This document shows positions 37,956-46,861 of a stretch of DNA of 64,000 nt, one piece after another; the stretch's first letter is position 1; every line of letters starts with the position of its first letter. The notes under the pieces were generated by a model. That model worked only from the letters and a program-made list of their open reading frames with translations. It made no database searches and was not told the DNA's origin. Source of the DNA: Bacteroidota bacterium (GTDB lineage: Bacteria > Bacteroidota > Bacteroidia > Chitinophagales > LD1); NCBI GenBank assembly GCA_016722375.1, contig JADKJG010000004.1:62001-126000 (forward strand), read 5' to 3'. The position numbers and the translations under genes were made by a program.

Positions 37956-39233
37956 ATGGGGCTAATAGAAGAGTTAAGGTGGCGGAATATGTTGCAGGAC
38001 ATCAAGCCTGGTACCGAAGATTTATTAAACCGCGAATTGGTTACCGGTTATATTGGTTTTGATCCTACCGCCGATTCCTTGCATATAGGCAGTTTGCTTC
38101 AAGTTACCCTATTAATGAGATTCCAAAAGGCGGGACATAAACCTATTGCCTTGCTTGGTGGAGCCACAGGAATGATTGGGGATCCTTCGGGAAAATCTAC
38201 TGAAAGAAACTTACTGGATGAAAAGACGCTTCAACACAACTTGGCCTGTCAAAAAAAACAGCTTGAAAAGTTTTTAAACTTTAACTGTGGGGCTACCTCA
38301 GCAGAATTCGTCAACAACTTTGACTGGTTTAAGGGAATGAGTTTTCTCGACTTTCTCCGTGATGTTGGAAAGCGACTCACCGTCAACTATATGATGGCAA
38401 AGGATAGTGTGAAATCCAGAATGACCTCTGATGAAGGAATTAGTTTTACCGAATTTTCCTACCAATTAATTCAAGGGTACGATTTCTATTACCTCTGGAA
38501 AAACAAGGGAGTAAAACTACAAATGGGAGGTAGCGATCAATGGGGTAATATCATTACAGGTACAGAATTGATTCGGCGAAAGGATGGAGGGGAAACCTTT
38601 GCCTTTACCATTCCCTTGGTTACCAAATCAGATGGGAAGAAATTCGGAAAATCGGAACAGGGAAATATTTGGTTAGACCCGAAAAAGACCTCTCCATATC
38701 GCTTCTATCAATATTGGCTGAATGTTTCAGACGAAGATGTATCTAAACTCGTTCGATATTTCTCTATGAAAGACAAAGAGGAAATAGAAATACTGGAAAA
38801 AAAACATATCGAAGCATTACATCTTCGCCTGCTGCAAAAAGACCTTGCTGATGAAATCACAGAGCGGGTTCACTCGATTGAAGATTTGACTCGTGCGAAG
38901 CAAACTACCGAAATCCTTTTTGGTTCTTCCTTTGATGAATTCAAAAAACTGGATGGAAAGGATATTGAAGATGCCTTTGATGAAAACCTCATTTTTCGCG
39001 TTGAGCAGGATTTATTTTCTGCCGAAGTTGAACCGGTCAGTCTGCTCGCAGAAAAGACGGATATTTTCCCATCAAAAGGTGAAGCGCGAAAAAGTATTCA
39101 GGGAAATGGAGTGAGTATTAACAAAGAAAAGTTGTTGTTGGAAAAGAGAATCACCAAAGCTGATTTGTTGCACGGCAGATATCTTTTGGTTCAGAAAGGA
39201 AAGAAGAACTATTATCTTATCATCGCTGGATAG
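37956..39233 (+). CDS. tyrS: tyrosyl-tRNA synthetase
   Basis: 425 residues from the ATG at 37956 (MGLIEELRWRNMLQDIKPG). Class I synthetase that charges tRNA-Tyr. Catalytic-core features: GFDPTADSLHIGSLLQV with the HIGS signature, GGATGMIGDPSGKSTERNLL, QLIQGYDFYYL, GGSDQWGNI and the KFGKS loop. The C-terminal part is the S4 RNA-binding domain (SKGEARKSIQGNGVSINKEK). A TTG 24 bases upstream would fuse it to promoter-like DNA, so the ATG was preferred. Confidence 0.95.
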   Translation: MGLIEELRWRNMLQDIKPGTEDLLNRELVTGYIGFDPTADSLHIGSLLQVTLLMRFQKAGHKPIALLGGATGMIGDPSGKSTERNLLDEKTLQHNLACQKKQLEKFLNFNCGATSAEFVNNFDWFKGMSFLDFLRDVGKRLTVNYMMAKDSVKSRMTSDEGISFTEFSYQLIQGYDFYYLWKNKGVKLQMGGSDQWGNIITGTELIRRKDGGETFAFTIPLVTKSDGKKFGKSEQGNIWLDPKKTSPYRFYQYWLNVSDEDVSKLVRYFSMKDKEEIEILEKKHIEALHLRLLQKDLADEITERVHSIEDLTRAKQTTEILFGSSFDEFKKLDGKDIEDAFDENLIFRVEQDLFSAEVEPVSLLAEKTDIFPSKGEARKSIQGNGVSINKEKLLLEKRITKADLLHGRYLLVQKGKKNYYLIIAG

Positions 39234-39236
39234 GTT

Positions 39237-39566
39237 ATGAAGCAGGGGGCATCATTTTTTATCGCTTCTGTCGCTCTTGTAATAGTGCTGTTTAATTCCT
39301 GTGGATTAAAACCTTTTCCTTGCTATATTACAAATGTCCCCATGGATAGTATTCATGTTAACCAAGAAGTGAGTTTCGATGCTACTTGTAGCGATTCGGG
39401 GAAAGAATTCTATTGGGAGTTCAACACTCCTTCTGATACTTCCACCTATATCCAGAAAATTGTAACCCGTTCCTTCGATAGCGCAGGAACCGTTGAGATA
39501 TTCCTTCTGGTAATAAATGGAGGCAAGCAAGCATCCAAGAAGGATTATATCACTATCCTTCCCTAA
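39237..39566 (+). CDS. small lipoprotein with PKD-like fold
   Basis: 109 residues. An N-terminal signal ends in a lipobox (SVALVIVLFNSC), giving a lipid-modified Cys22. The rest (FDATCSDSGKEFYWEFNTPS, AGTVEIFLLVINGGKQASK) resembles a single PKD-like beta sandwich. It starts 3 bases after the tyrS stop and may be co-transcribed. Probably anchored in the outer membrane. Function unknown. Confidence 0.65.
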   Translation: MKQGASFFIASVALVIVLFNSCGLKPFPCYITNVPMDSIHVNQEVSFDATCSDSGKEFYWEFNTPSDTSTYIQKIVTRSFDSAGTVEIFLLVINGGKQASKKDYITILP

Positions 39567-39638
39567 ATCTACGTGGAATAGCGCCGACGCTCTTCTCTGG
39601 TTTATTTTAACTCTAACACCGTTTATTCCACAGACTCG

Positions 39639-41558
39639 CTAAATCGCTACAACGATAAATTCCGTCCGACGATTTTTGGCTTTGCCTTCTGCTGTTGAAT
39701 TAGACGCAATGGGACGTGATGAGGCATAGCCTTTGTAGCTAATTCGCGATGCCTCAACGCCTTTGCTGACCAGATATTCAAATACTTGCTTGGCCCGGTT
39801 CTGCGACAGTGTTTTGTTCTTTTCTTCTATGCCGCTATTATCGGTATGACCGCTGATTTCAATTTTCAATTCTGGATTTTTCTCCAATAATTTAATCATG
39901 ACTCCCATTTCGGTTTTCGATTCAGGTTTCAATTCATATTTTTCAGGTTCAAAGAAGATATTGTTTAGCACTACCACTTGGCCCACTTTAATTTTCAGCA
40001 GTGGTATATCCACATCAAAGGGTTTTCCTCCCTTCACATTTTTCAAGGAAATATTGTGTGAATAGAAAAGATAGCCGTCTTTCAGCACTTCCACTGCATA
40101 ATCTTTTCCGGCAGGAAGGGTGGAGAGAAAAGTTCCGTTCACCTTATCGGAGGATAGAGTAGTATACAAGTTTCCGGTTTCAAGGTCATAAATCTGTATA
40201 TTGGCTGACACTGGTTCTCTGCTTTCATCATCGAATACGTTGCCACGAATGTAAGAGGTAAAGCTCGGGCGGAAGTCACTGGAAAGTTCAAAGCTGTATA
40301 GGTCTTTTTGCCCATAACTGTCTTTTTGTTCCGAGGCATAGTACGCCCTGCTGCCGTCCGTAGTAATATGAATACCCAGTTCATCGCCTGCTGTATTAAT
40401 CGGATAGCCCAAATTTACCGGTTGACCACAAGTACCATCAGCTTGTTTTCGACTCATAAAAATATCGAAGTTTCCCATGCCAGGCCAGCCATTAGAAGAG
40501 AAATAGAGCGTTTGACCATCGGGATGAATAAAAGAACGCATTTCATCGAACATGATATTGATTGATTCCCCCAGATTCTCGGGTTGGCTCCAACCAGTTT
40601 TGTTTTCATAATGGCTTACATATATATCGCTTCCTCCTTGTCCACCTGCGCGCACAGAGGCAAAATATAATGTTCTTCCATCGGAACTGATGCAGGGCTG
40701 GGCATCCCAGCCGGGGCTGTTGATCGGCGGACCCATATTGTTAGCGCGCTCCCAAGTCTCACCGGTCTTTCGGGTCATATAGATATCGGCTCTGCCTTCT
40801 CCATCTTTGCGATCTGCACTGGTAAAGAACAGGTATTTGCCACTGGGAGAAATACTCTGTGCGCCTTCTACATAGTTTTCAGTGTTAATGGCGGATATTG
40901 GATTGGCCTGAGAAAATATTCCATGTTCATTCTTCGAAACATACAAATCTTCATCTTGATATCTTCCTGAACCGGTATGGCGGGTGAAATACAGATACGC
41001 TTCGTCGGCGGTGAGCGAAGGCATACTTTCATCGTTTGATGTATTGACGCCGGGTCCAAGGTTCACAGGTTTAAAATCCAAAGGGTGCTTTATCGCTTCG
41101 GCGGCGAAACCACAATCCAACAACATTTTGTCAGCCATGATTTTGTTTTGAGCCGGAATTTTTGGTGTTTGTAAATAGGTATTTAGCAATTCTTTTGCCT
41201 GTGCATAATCGCTCATATTGAAATGGCATTTAGCAAGTTGAAAGTCCACATCACTTAGATAGTTTGCCTGTAAAGTCTTAACCGTTTGGTATGCTTGAAA
41301 GGCTTTTTCATATTGATTCAGATACTCCAAATTTATTTGACCTATCAGCAACCAGGCGTCTATGAATGTAGGTTTCTCTTGAACCGCAAGGCGCAACAAG
41401 GAGTCGGCCTGTTCGAGTTTGCCAAAGGCATAGCTGTTATCGCCCCTCTCATAAAATTCTTTTGCGTTTCCTCGCACGGTTTCCTTTGTAATCACCTGAG
41501 CCATGGTGAAAGCAGGCATAAGAAATACGATATAAAAAATTATTCGGTTCAACTTCAT
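39639..41558 (-). CDS. porE: PorE-like OmpA family protein of the T9SS
   Basis: 639 residues with signal peptide LNRIIFYIVFLMPAFTMAQ. Domains in order: TPR helices (about 30-150, FYERGDNSYAFGKLEQADSL), a WD40/PD40 propeller (about 160-430, with repeated LYFTS or LYFAS strands such as SISPSGKYLFFTSADRKDGE), a carboxypeptidase-regulatory-like domain (about 440-520, RGNVFDDESREPVSANIQIY) and an OmpA peptidoglycan-binding domain (ISGHTDNSGIEEKNKTLSQN, RAKQVFEYL). This is the order described for PorE, which links the T9SS to peptidoglycan. The gene name is by architecture only; other OmpA/PD40 proteins share it. Confidence 0.75.
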   Translation of the reverse strand: MKLNRIIFYIVFLMPAFTMAQVITKETVRGNAKEFYERGDNSYAFGKLEQADSLLRLAVQEKPTFIDAWLLIGQINLEYLNQYEKAFQAYQTVKTLQANYLSDVDFQLAKCHFNMSDYAQAKELLNTYLQTPKIPAQNKIMADKMLLDCGFAAEAIKHPLDFKPVNLGPGVNTSNDESMPSLTADEAYLYFTRHTGSGRYQDEDLYVSKNEHGIFSQANPISAINTENYVEGAQSISPSGKYLFFTSADRKDGEGRADIYMTRKTGETWERANNMGPPINSPGWDAQPCISSDGRTLYFASVRAGGQGGSDIYVSHYENKTGWSQPENLGESINIMFDEMRSFIHPDGQTLYFSSNGWPGMGNFDIFMSRKQADGTCGQPVNLGYPINTAGDELGIHITTDGSRAYYASEQKDSYGQKDLYSFELSSDFRPSFTSYIRGNVFDDESREPVSANIQIYDLETGNLYTTLSSDKVNGTFLSTLPAGKDYAVEVLKDGYLFYSHNISLKNVKGGKPFDVDIPLLKIKVGQVVVLNNIFFEPEKYELKPESKTEMGVMIKLLEKNPELKIEISGHTDNSGIEEKNKTLSQNRAKQVFEYLVSKGVEASRISYKGYASSRPIASNSTAEGKAKNRRTEFIVVAI

Positions 41559-41567
41559 GCGTTTGAT

Positions 41568-42188
41568 TTAAGGCACCAACATGTATTTATGTATCTGCAA
41601 AGATATTTCCCAAACTTGATGTTGTTTCACATATTCAACGATTATTGGCAACATTTCCTTTTCAACACTCCACTCCGGCTGAAAAAAAAGCTTGCAATCT
41701 TTGTTTACTTTTCTTGCATGTTCTTCGCCGAAACGCAAATCATTTCGGTGAGCTACAATTACTTTCAGTTCATCTGCAACATTCAAGCATTTTTCTAATG
41801 GCAATTTGAATCTTTTAGGTGACATACAAATCCAGTCCCAGTTACCACTAATTGGATAAGCACCTGAAGTTTCCAGATGAGCTCTAATTTGATTGGCTTG
41901 AAGTTGGCTTGTCAATTCTGTTAAATCATACATCATGGGTTCCCCACCGGTGATCACACATATTTGTGAGCCGGAACGCGTCACTTCATTGATGATCTCT
42001 TCTACAGTCCAAAGTGGATGCTTTTCGGAAAGCCAGCTTTCCTTTACATCACACCAGGAGCAGCCTATATCACAGCCGCCTAGTCGCACGAAATACGCTG
42101 CTTTCCCCTGATAAAAACCCTCCCCCTGAATGGTGTAGAAGTGCTCCATAACGGGAAGAAGGTTGGGAGATTTATTGCTTAATTGCAT
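41568..42188 (-). CDS. queE: 7-carboxy-7-deazaguanine synthase
   Basis: 206 residues. Radical SAM enzyme that makes CDG, an early precursor of queuosine. The [4Fe-4S] cluster motif CxxxCxxC is in RLGGCDIGCSWCDVKESW, preceded by EHFYTIQGEGFYQGKAAYFV. GGEPMMYDLTEL and LETSGAYPI are family motifs, and CMSPKRFKLP follows. No other queuosine gene is in the window. It lies 9 bases upstream of the PorE-like gene on the same strand. Confidence 0.93.
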   Translation of the reverse strand: MQLSNKSPNLLPVMEHFYTIQGEGFYQGKAAYFVRLGGCDIGCSWCDVKESWLSEKHPLWTVEEIINEVTRSGSQICVITGGEPMMYDLTELTSQLQANQIRAHLETSGAYPISGNWDWICMSPKRFKLPLEKCLNVADELKVIVAHRNDLRFGEEHARKVNKDCKLFFQPEWSVEKEMLPIIVEYVKQHQVWEISLQIHKYMLVP

Positions 42189-42224
42189 AAAACAATAATT
42201 AGAGCGATCGGTAACAGGAAAGAG

Positions 42225-43262
42225 CTACGGTGTTTTCTCATGTAGTTCAAAGACTTCCTTATCAAATAGGGCATGAGCTAAATCCAAGCGATTATGTTCT
42301 ACCGGTATGATGATGGTAGTAAATTCGTTATCGTCGCCATAATAAAAAGTCATTTTTATTGAAAAATCTTTAATGTCAGCTGAGGTGAAGTGCTCATCTG
42401 CTTTCATCAAGATAATGGTTTTGCCATTATCTATGGCCGTGGTAGCACCTTCAACAGCTTCAAATATCATATCGGGGGTAGCGTGCTGTATTCTATTAGC
42501 CACTTTTGAGCGTTTTAACTTAACCATGATCTGGTTAATCTTGCTCTGCCCATCAGAATACATTAAAATACCCAATAGGTTTTCCTCTTGCATCTGTTGA
42601 ATGGGTTCGGAAGTGGCATCCAACGAGGTAAAACCCACAAAATATTTGTCTTTTACGTTGGGAATAACCACTTTTAATTCTCCGTAAGAGCAACTAAATA
42701 TTTCCTCACCAGTCGTCAGGCTAAACCGTTTGAAATAATCTTCTTCCTGCCCAACACCTTCATGAATTGCCAACAAGGTATTGTCAGTAAATTGCAAATC
42801 AGTGGCTGCAAATTTTGCTTCCCAATGCAACGGCTCCGCAGCGTTCACGCTCTTCGCTGAAATTTCGTAAACCTTGTGCTTGTTGATGGAATCAGCAAAA
42901 CACAATTCCGTTTTTTTTATCTTCAGCAACAGAGGGATTTTAATCCTGCGGTTGTAAACGTTTATTACCTCATAGTTAGTGTTGCTCTGTTGAATGCATA
43001 CCCTTCCGTTTTCATCAAATACACGAACCGAAGATGACCCTGTGTCTATATATGTTTCTTTTCCAGAAATAGCCGCGGTATCGCTTTGGGGTTTTTTGCT
43101 TGAATTTCTACATGATGAAACAAAGAATAAGGTGATAAGAAACAGAGAACAGAACACCAGAAATATGGTCTTATGCTGAACATGGCAATTCGGATTTCCC
43201 CCTTTAAGTAAGGAGAATTTTCGGTCTTTTGATTTAGGATTGCTGATTTTGTCAAAATTCAT
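42225..43262 (-). CDS. hypothetical lipoprotein
   Basis: 345 residues if the ATG at 43262 is used. A hydrophobic stretch TIFLVFCSLFLITLFFVSSC (about 32-51) ends in a lipobox-like Cys. The 30 residues before it are long and polar for a signal peptide and include the translation of a short intergenic-like sequence, so the true start is uncertain and may lie further in. The rest is a beta-rich domain with no family that I recognise (LAIHEGVGQEEDYFKRFSLT, IMVKLKRSKVANRIQHATPD). The start overlaps the end of folD by 11 bases. Confidence 0.55.
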   Translation of the reverse strand: MNFDKISNPKSKDRKFSLLKGGNPNCHVQHKTIFLVFCSLFLITLFFVSSCRNSSKKPQSDTAAISGKETYIDTGSSSVRVFDENGRVCIQQSNTNYEVINVYNRRIKIPLLLKIKKTELCFADSINKHKVYEISAKSVNAAEPLHWEAKFAATDLQFTDNTLLAIHEGVGQEEDYFKRFSLTTGEEIFSCSYGELKVVIPNVKDKYFVGFTSLDATSEPIQQMQEENLLGILMYSDGQSKINQIMVKLKRSKVANRIQHATPDMIFEAVEGATTAIDNGKTIILMKADEHFTSADIKDFSIKMTFYYGDDNEFTTIIIPVEHNRLDLAHALFDKEVFELHEKTP

Positions 43263-44126
43263 GTTTAGCGGCTTTTAACGTGTTGAGTAATAAAGATACT
43301 ACGGTCATCGGACCTACCCCACCGGGTACGGGTGATATAACCCGGCATTTAAGCGCAACCTCATCAAAACAAACATCTCCTTTCAATCTCCATCCGTTTT
43401 TTGCCGTGGGATCGCCCACCCGAGTAGTTCCTACGTCAATTACTACTGCTCCTTCCTTTACCATATCGGCAGTTAGGAAGCCAGGTTTACCGAGGGCTGC
43501 AATAATAATATCTGCCTGAACCGTAACCTCTTTGATATTCTTGGTCTTAGAGTGACAGATAGTAACTGTGGCATTTCCCGTCTTACCCGAACCACTCATC
43601 AAGATACTCATTGGCCTGCCTACAATATTACTTCTGCCAATAATCACACAATGCTTTCCAGAAGTTTCGATATCATAGCGTTCAAGCAATTTGGTAATAC
43701 CAAGAGGAGTGGCAGACACATAAGCAGGCATCCCCAGAGTGACTTTACCCACATTCTCAGGATGAAAGCCATCTACATCCTTGCCAGGATGAATACTCAT
43801 AATAATTTGGTCCGTATCAATATGTTTCGGTAGCGGTAGTTGAACAATGAACCCGTCAATATCCGGATGGTCATTTAGCTTTCTGACTTCTTCAAGTAAG
43901 GATGGTTGTGATATAGATTTATCAAAGCGAAGTAGGGTGGATTTAAATCCAACTTCTTCGCAGGATTTCATTTTTTTTCGACGTAGGTTAGGCTGCCTCC
44001 GTCATCACCAACCAGAATGGTAGCCAGATGTGGTACTTTGCCTCCGTTTGCTTTTATCTTTTGAACTTCTTGGCGAATTTCAGCTTTAATTTCTTCCGAA
44101 ATCTTTTTTCCGTTCAACAATAACAT
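43252..44126 (-). CDS. folD: FolD bifunctional methylenetetrahydrofolate dehydrogenase/cyclohydrolase, frameshifted
   Basis: The gene starts at the ATG 44124-44126 (MLLLNGKKISEEIKAEI, then KVPHLATILVGDDGGS) and runs into TGA after TYVEKK. The remaining 239 residues are in another frame, starting MKSCEEVGFKSTLLRF. The break lies in a run of eight T on the plus strand (43971-43978); nine would restore TYVEKKMKSCEE and a 291-residue FolD. Motifs: GFIVQLPLPKHID, GKDVDGFHPENVG, GRSNIVGRPMSILM and the end PVPGGVGPMTV. It interconverts one-carbon folates. The lesion is probably a homopolymer error; poly-A slippage in expression is a less likely option. Confidence 0.88.
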
Positions 44127-44261
44127 CTCTCTTTTGTGTTTAAAATTAAGGGGGTAAAGGAAAAATTTTTATAAAGGAAATCTGGGGAAAATTGCCAACA
44201 GATTAAAATGGAAGAACAATGAATAGTAGATATGAGAACTATATAGCTCTAGAACCTGACA

Positions 44262-45065
44262 TTAGGCTTTTTTCATTCGCTCTTTTATCTCTGTCAGTTT
44301 TTGTTTGGTGTGTTGAGCAAAGTCTCCCTGCATTATCCAGCTATAATATCCCGGATCAGTTTTCAAAACATCCACGACAGGTCTTCCCTTGTATTTGCCA
44401 AAATTAAAAACCGCTTTTCCTCCTGAAAAAATAAACCGTCTTCCACTGTCAATAAAGCGTTCCTCATTGGAAAAGTCATGAAGAAACTGTATATCTGGTT
44501 TTAGCTCGGTATTATATCGTTCAAGTTGCGCTAAAAATACTTCATAAGTAGCAGTTGTATCTGCTTCAGCGCTATGAGCATTATCTAGATTTTTTTCGCA
44601 GTAAAACTGGTAGGCTGCTTCGAGCGTACGTTTTTCAAAATGGGTGTATATTCGATGGACATCAATTAATGCTCGGTTATCAATACTAAAACTAAACCCA
44701 GCCCGAATGAATTCTTCCATCAGCATTGGAACGTCGAACCGGTTGGAATTGAATCCTGCAAGGTCTGCTGGGTCCATCAGGTCAAAAATTTCTTTTGCGG
44801 CCTCCTTAAAAGTTGGACAAGTGATAATGTCTTCATCGTATATCCCGTGAATTTTAGAAGCTTCGATTGGAATGGGAATTGTAGGATTAATCCTAATTGT
44901 TTTGCTGGATTTACTTCCATCGGGGTTCAATAACAAAATACTGATTTCCACTATGCGGTCCTTGGCAAAGTCAACTCCTGTGGACTCAATATCAAAAAAA
45001 GCTAATGGTCGCTTCAGGTTTAGCTTCGAAGTGGCAGCGCCGAAAAGATTTAGTTGGTCAGGCAT
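44262..45065 (-). CDS. DEDDh 3'-5' exonuclease, DnaQ-like
   Basis: 267 residues. Exonuclease motifs: Exo I FFDIESTGVDF (D and E), Exo II GFNSNRFDVPML (D), Exo III HSAEADTTATYEV (H and D). These are the DEDDh residues of proofreading-type nucleases. The C-terminal 60 residues (GKAVFNFGKYKGRPVVDVLK, then DPGYYSWIM) form the small DUF3820-like domain often attached to such exonucleases. It could act in replication proofreading or repair. It is followed downstream by folD on the same strand. Confidence 0.88.
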   Translation of the reverse strand: MPDQLNLFGAATSKLNLKRPLAFFDIESTGVDFAKDRIVEISILLLNPDGSKSSKTIRINPTIPIPIEASKIHGIYDEDIITCPTFKEAAKEIFDLMDPADLAGFNSNRFDVPMLMEEFIRAGFSFSIDNRALIDVHRIYTHFEKRTLEAAYQFYCEKNLDNAHSAEADTTATYEVFLAQLERYNTELKPDIQFLHDFSNEERFIDSGRRFIFSGGKAVFNFGKYKGRPVVDVLKTDPGYYSWIMQGDFAQHTKQKLTEIKERMKKA

Positions 45066-45108
45066 TTTTAGATTAATAATGTATTGTTTAGAAAATTTGA
45101 GATACTGG

Positions 45109-46467
45109 TCAATTCAGAATGACTGAAAATAAGGTTTTAATATCCATCCCACCAAAATGACCTGAGGACATCAGTAACAAGTTTTTATTTTTCCAGTTTT
45201 GCTTTTGGAGAAACTCTGCCAGCGATTCGGGAGCGGTGAAAATATTTAAATGTGGGTTATTGAAGGATTTCCTAACAAAATCATCATTTAGGATTGGCAT
45301 TTTCTTTAGTTCAAATGTTTCCCGGTCATAAAACACCACCGGAATATCAGCTTCGTTCATGGCATCTTTATATTGACTTAAAAACTCACGGTTTAAACTG
45401 CTAAACGTGTGAAGTTCCATTACGGCCAACAATTGTTTTCCTGCAAATTGTTGTTTAACCGCCTTGATAGTGGCTTTAAGTTTAGACGGGGAGTGTGCGA
45501 AATCCTTATAAATAACCGTGTGTGCATTTTTGCCAGCAAGTTGTAGTCGGTTTTCTGCTCCTTCAAAGGAAGAGATAGACTGGTAAAATGCCATGTCCGT
45601 TACGCCCAACTGATTACAAACAATTTTAGCGCCAGCAATATTCTGAAGGTTATGGTCACCAAATACCTTTAAAGCAAATTCGCCAGTAGGAGTAGAAAGA
45701 AAAGAAGTATCGCCGCGAATGATATTGGGATGCGTGTGATATGGAATTGTAGCTGCCTTCCCCGGGTAATTCTTGAAAATATTTTTCAATTCTGCGTCTT
45801 CAGCAAACCAAGTGATAACCCCACCTTCTTCAAGGCTTAAACCGAATTTTCTGAATTGATTAACATATTCTCCGTAATCTGGGAAAACGTTGACATGATC
45901 CCAGGCCACACCACTGATCAGTGCAATATGCGGTTTGTAAAACATAAATTTAGATTCCGGATGAATAGGGGATGCTAAATATTCATCGCCCTCCAGAATG
46001 ATTAACGGGGCCGATTCAGTAATCTTTACTCCCGTATCAAATCCTTTCACTTTTGCACCGACCATGTAGTCAAAATCATAGGCACATTCTTTCAACACGT
46101 GCATCACCATAGAGGTTATCGTTGTCTTTCCATGGCTCCCTGCGATTACTACCCTCTTCTTTTCCTTGGAGACCTCATAAAGATATTCAGGAAAGGAATA
46201 AATTTTCAAACCTAATTCTTGAGCCTTCAATAATTCAGGGTTATCAGCACGTGCGTGCATTCCCAGTATAACAGCGTCCAAGTTCCTAGTAATTTTATCC
46301 GGGAAAAAGCCAACTTGAGCGGGTAAAATTGATTCAGATTTGAGATTGGTTTTAGCCGGGTCTACAATTTTATCGTCTGAGCCGGTAACATTATTACCCT
46401 TCCTGCGTAAAACTATAGCAAGGTTGTGCATCACCGCCCCGCCTATTGCTATAAAATGAATATTCAC
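45109..46467 (-). CDS. mpl: UDP-N-acetylmuramate:L-alanyl-gamma-D-glutamyl-meso-diaminopimelate ligase
   Basis: 452 residues. Mur ligase that reattaches recycled murein tripeptide to UDP-MurNAc. N-terminal motif IHFIAIGGAVMHNLAIVLRR, ATP loop VIAGSHGKTTITSMV, and ISGVAWDHVNVFPDYGEY and IYKDFAHSPSKLKATIKAV. The HSP motif in the C-terminal domain and the short N-terminal domain fit Mpl better than MurC. It shares its strand with the exonuclease 43 bases downstream. Confidence 0.9.
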   Translation of the reverse strand: MNIHFIAIGGAVMHNLAIVLRRKGNNVTGSDDKIVDPAKTNLKSESILPAQVGFFPDKITRNLDAVILGMHARADNPELLKAQELGLKIYSFPEYLYEVSKEKKRVVIAGSHGKTTITSMVMHVLKECAYDFDYMVGAKVKGFDTGVKITESAPLIILEGDEYLASPIHPESKFMFYKPHIALISGVAWDHVNVFPDYGEYVNQFRKFGLSLEEGGVITWFAEDAELKNIFKNYPGKAATIPYHTHPNIIRGDTSFLSTPTGEFALKVFGDHNLQNIAGAKIVCNQLGVTDMAFYQSISSFEGAENRLQLAGKNAHTVIYKDFAHSPSKLKATIKAVKQQFAGKQLLAVMELHTFSSLNREFLSQYKDAMNEADIPVVFYDRETFELKKMPILNDDFVRKSFNNPHLNIFTAPESLAEFLQKQNWKNKNLLLMSSGHFGGMDIKTLFSVILN

Positions 46468-46507
46468 GGATTCTTTATTTGTACATAAGTTAACAAAATA
46501 TTTCTGG

Positions 46508-46515
46508 TACCTTTG
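46508..46515 (+). promoter_or_regulatory. putative -7 element (TACCTTTG) before the small lipoprotein
   Basis: TACCTTTG matches TAnnTTTG and lies 26 bases before the ATG at 46542, directly after the divergent mpl start. The -33 element is weak. Confidence 0.5.
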
Positions 46516-46541
46516 CGTTTATAAATCAAAAGTAAACTTCT

Positions 46542-46676
46542 ATGAAAACTGTCATGAAAAAAATTGTGGTTGTAGGTGCTTTGTTCATATTTATATTTGG
46601 ATTTACTGCCTGTTCCAAGCAAACATGCCCAACCTATTCAAAGGTTACCTTTAGCCAAATTGAAGAAAGGGTTTAG
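46542..46676 (+). CDS. 44-residue small lipoprotein
   Basis: The frame reads MKTVMKKIVVVGALFIFIFG, then FTACSKQTCPTYSKV, and ends TFSQIEERV with TAG at 46674-46676. The N-terminal charge, hydrophobic core and FTAC lipobox make it a lipoprotein signal followed by a mature part of only about 21 residues with two further Cys or polar positions. A -7 element lies just before it. Very short lipoproteins of this sort occur in Bacteroidota. Function unknown. The remaining gap to 46861 contains only the promoter element described next. Confidence 0.6.
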   Translation: MKTVMKKIVVVGALFIFIFGFTACSKQTCPTYSKVTFSQIEERV

Positions 46677-46778
46677 AAGGTTCGTTTCATCAAGGAAGAC
46701 CAGTTCAGCCTGCTTGTTTTCATTATGAAATTTTAGATCGCTAAATGACTACAATCATTGTCTATCCTTAGTTAGTCA

Positions 46779-46809
46779 GCAGAGTTTTATTACTTTTGTT
46801 GAACTCTGC
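46779..46809 (+). promoter_or_regulatory. promoter -7 element inside an 8-bp inverted repeat
   Basis: GCAGAGTT (46779-46786) and AACTCTGC (46802-46809) are perfect inverted copies with 15 bases between. TACTTTTG, a TAnnTTTG match, sits at 46791-46798 between them. This looks like an operator around the promoter of the 507-residue gene at 46862. A hairpin at the start of the transcript is the other option. Confidence 0.5.
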
Positions 46810-46861
46810 TTCCTGACACTAGTACAACTAATATTGGTTTAAATTATTTACTGCTCTGATT

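Noticed and set aside
43960..43985. Programmed frameshift at the A run in folD
   Set aside because: Poly-A slippage is known in some bacteria, but similar single-base losses in several unrelated genes of this window make sequencing error the simpler explanation.
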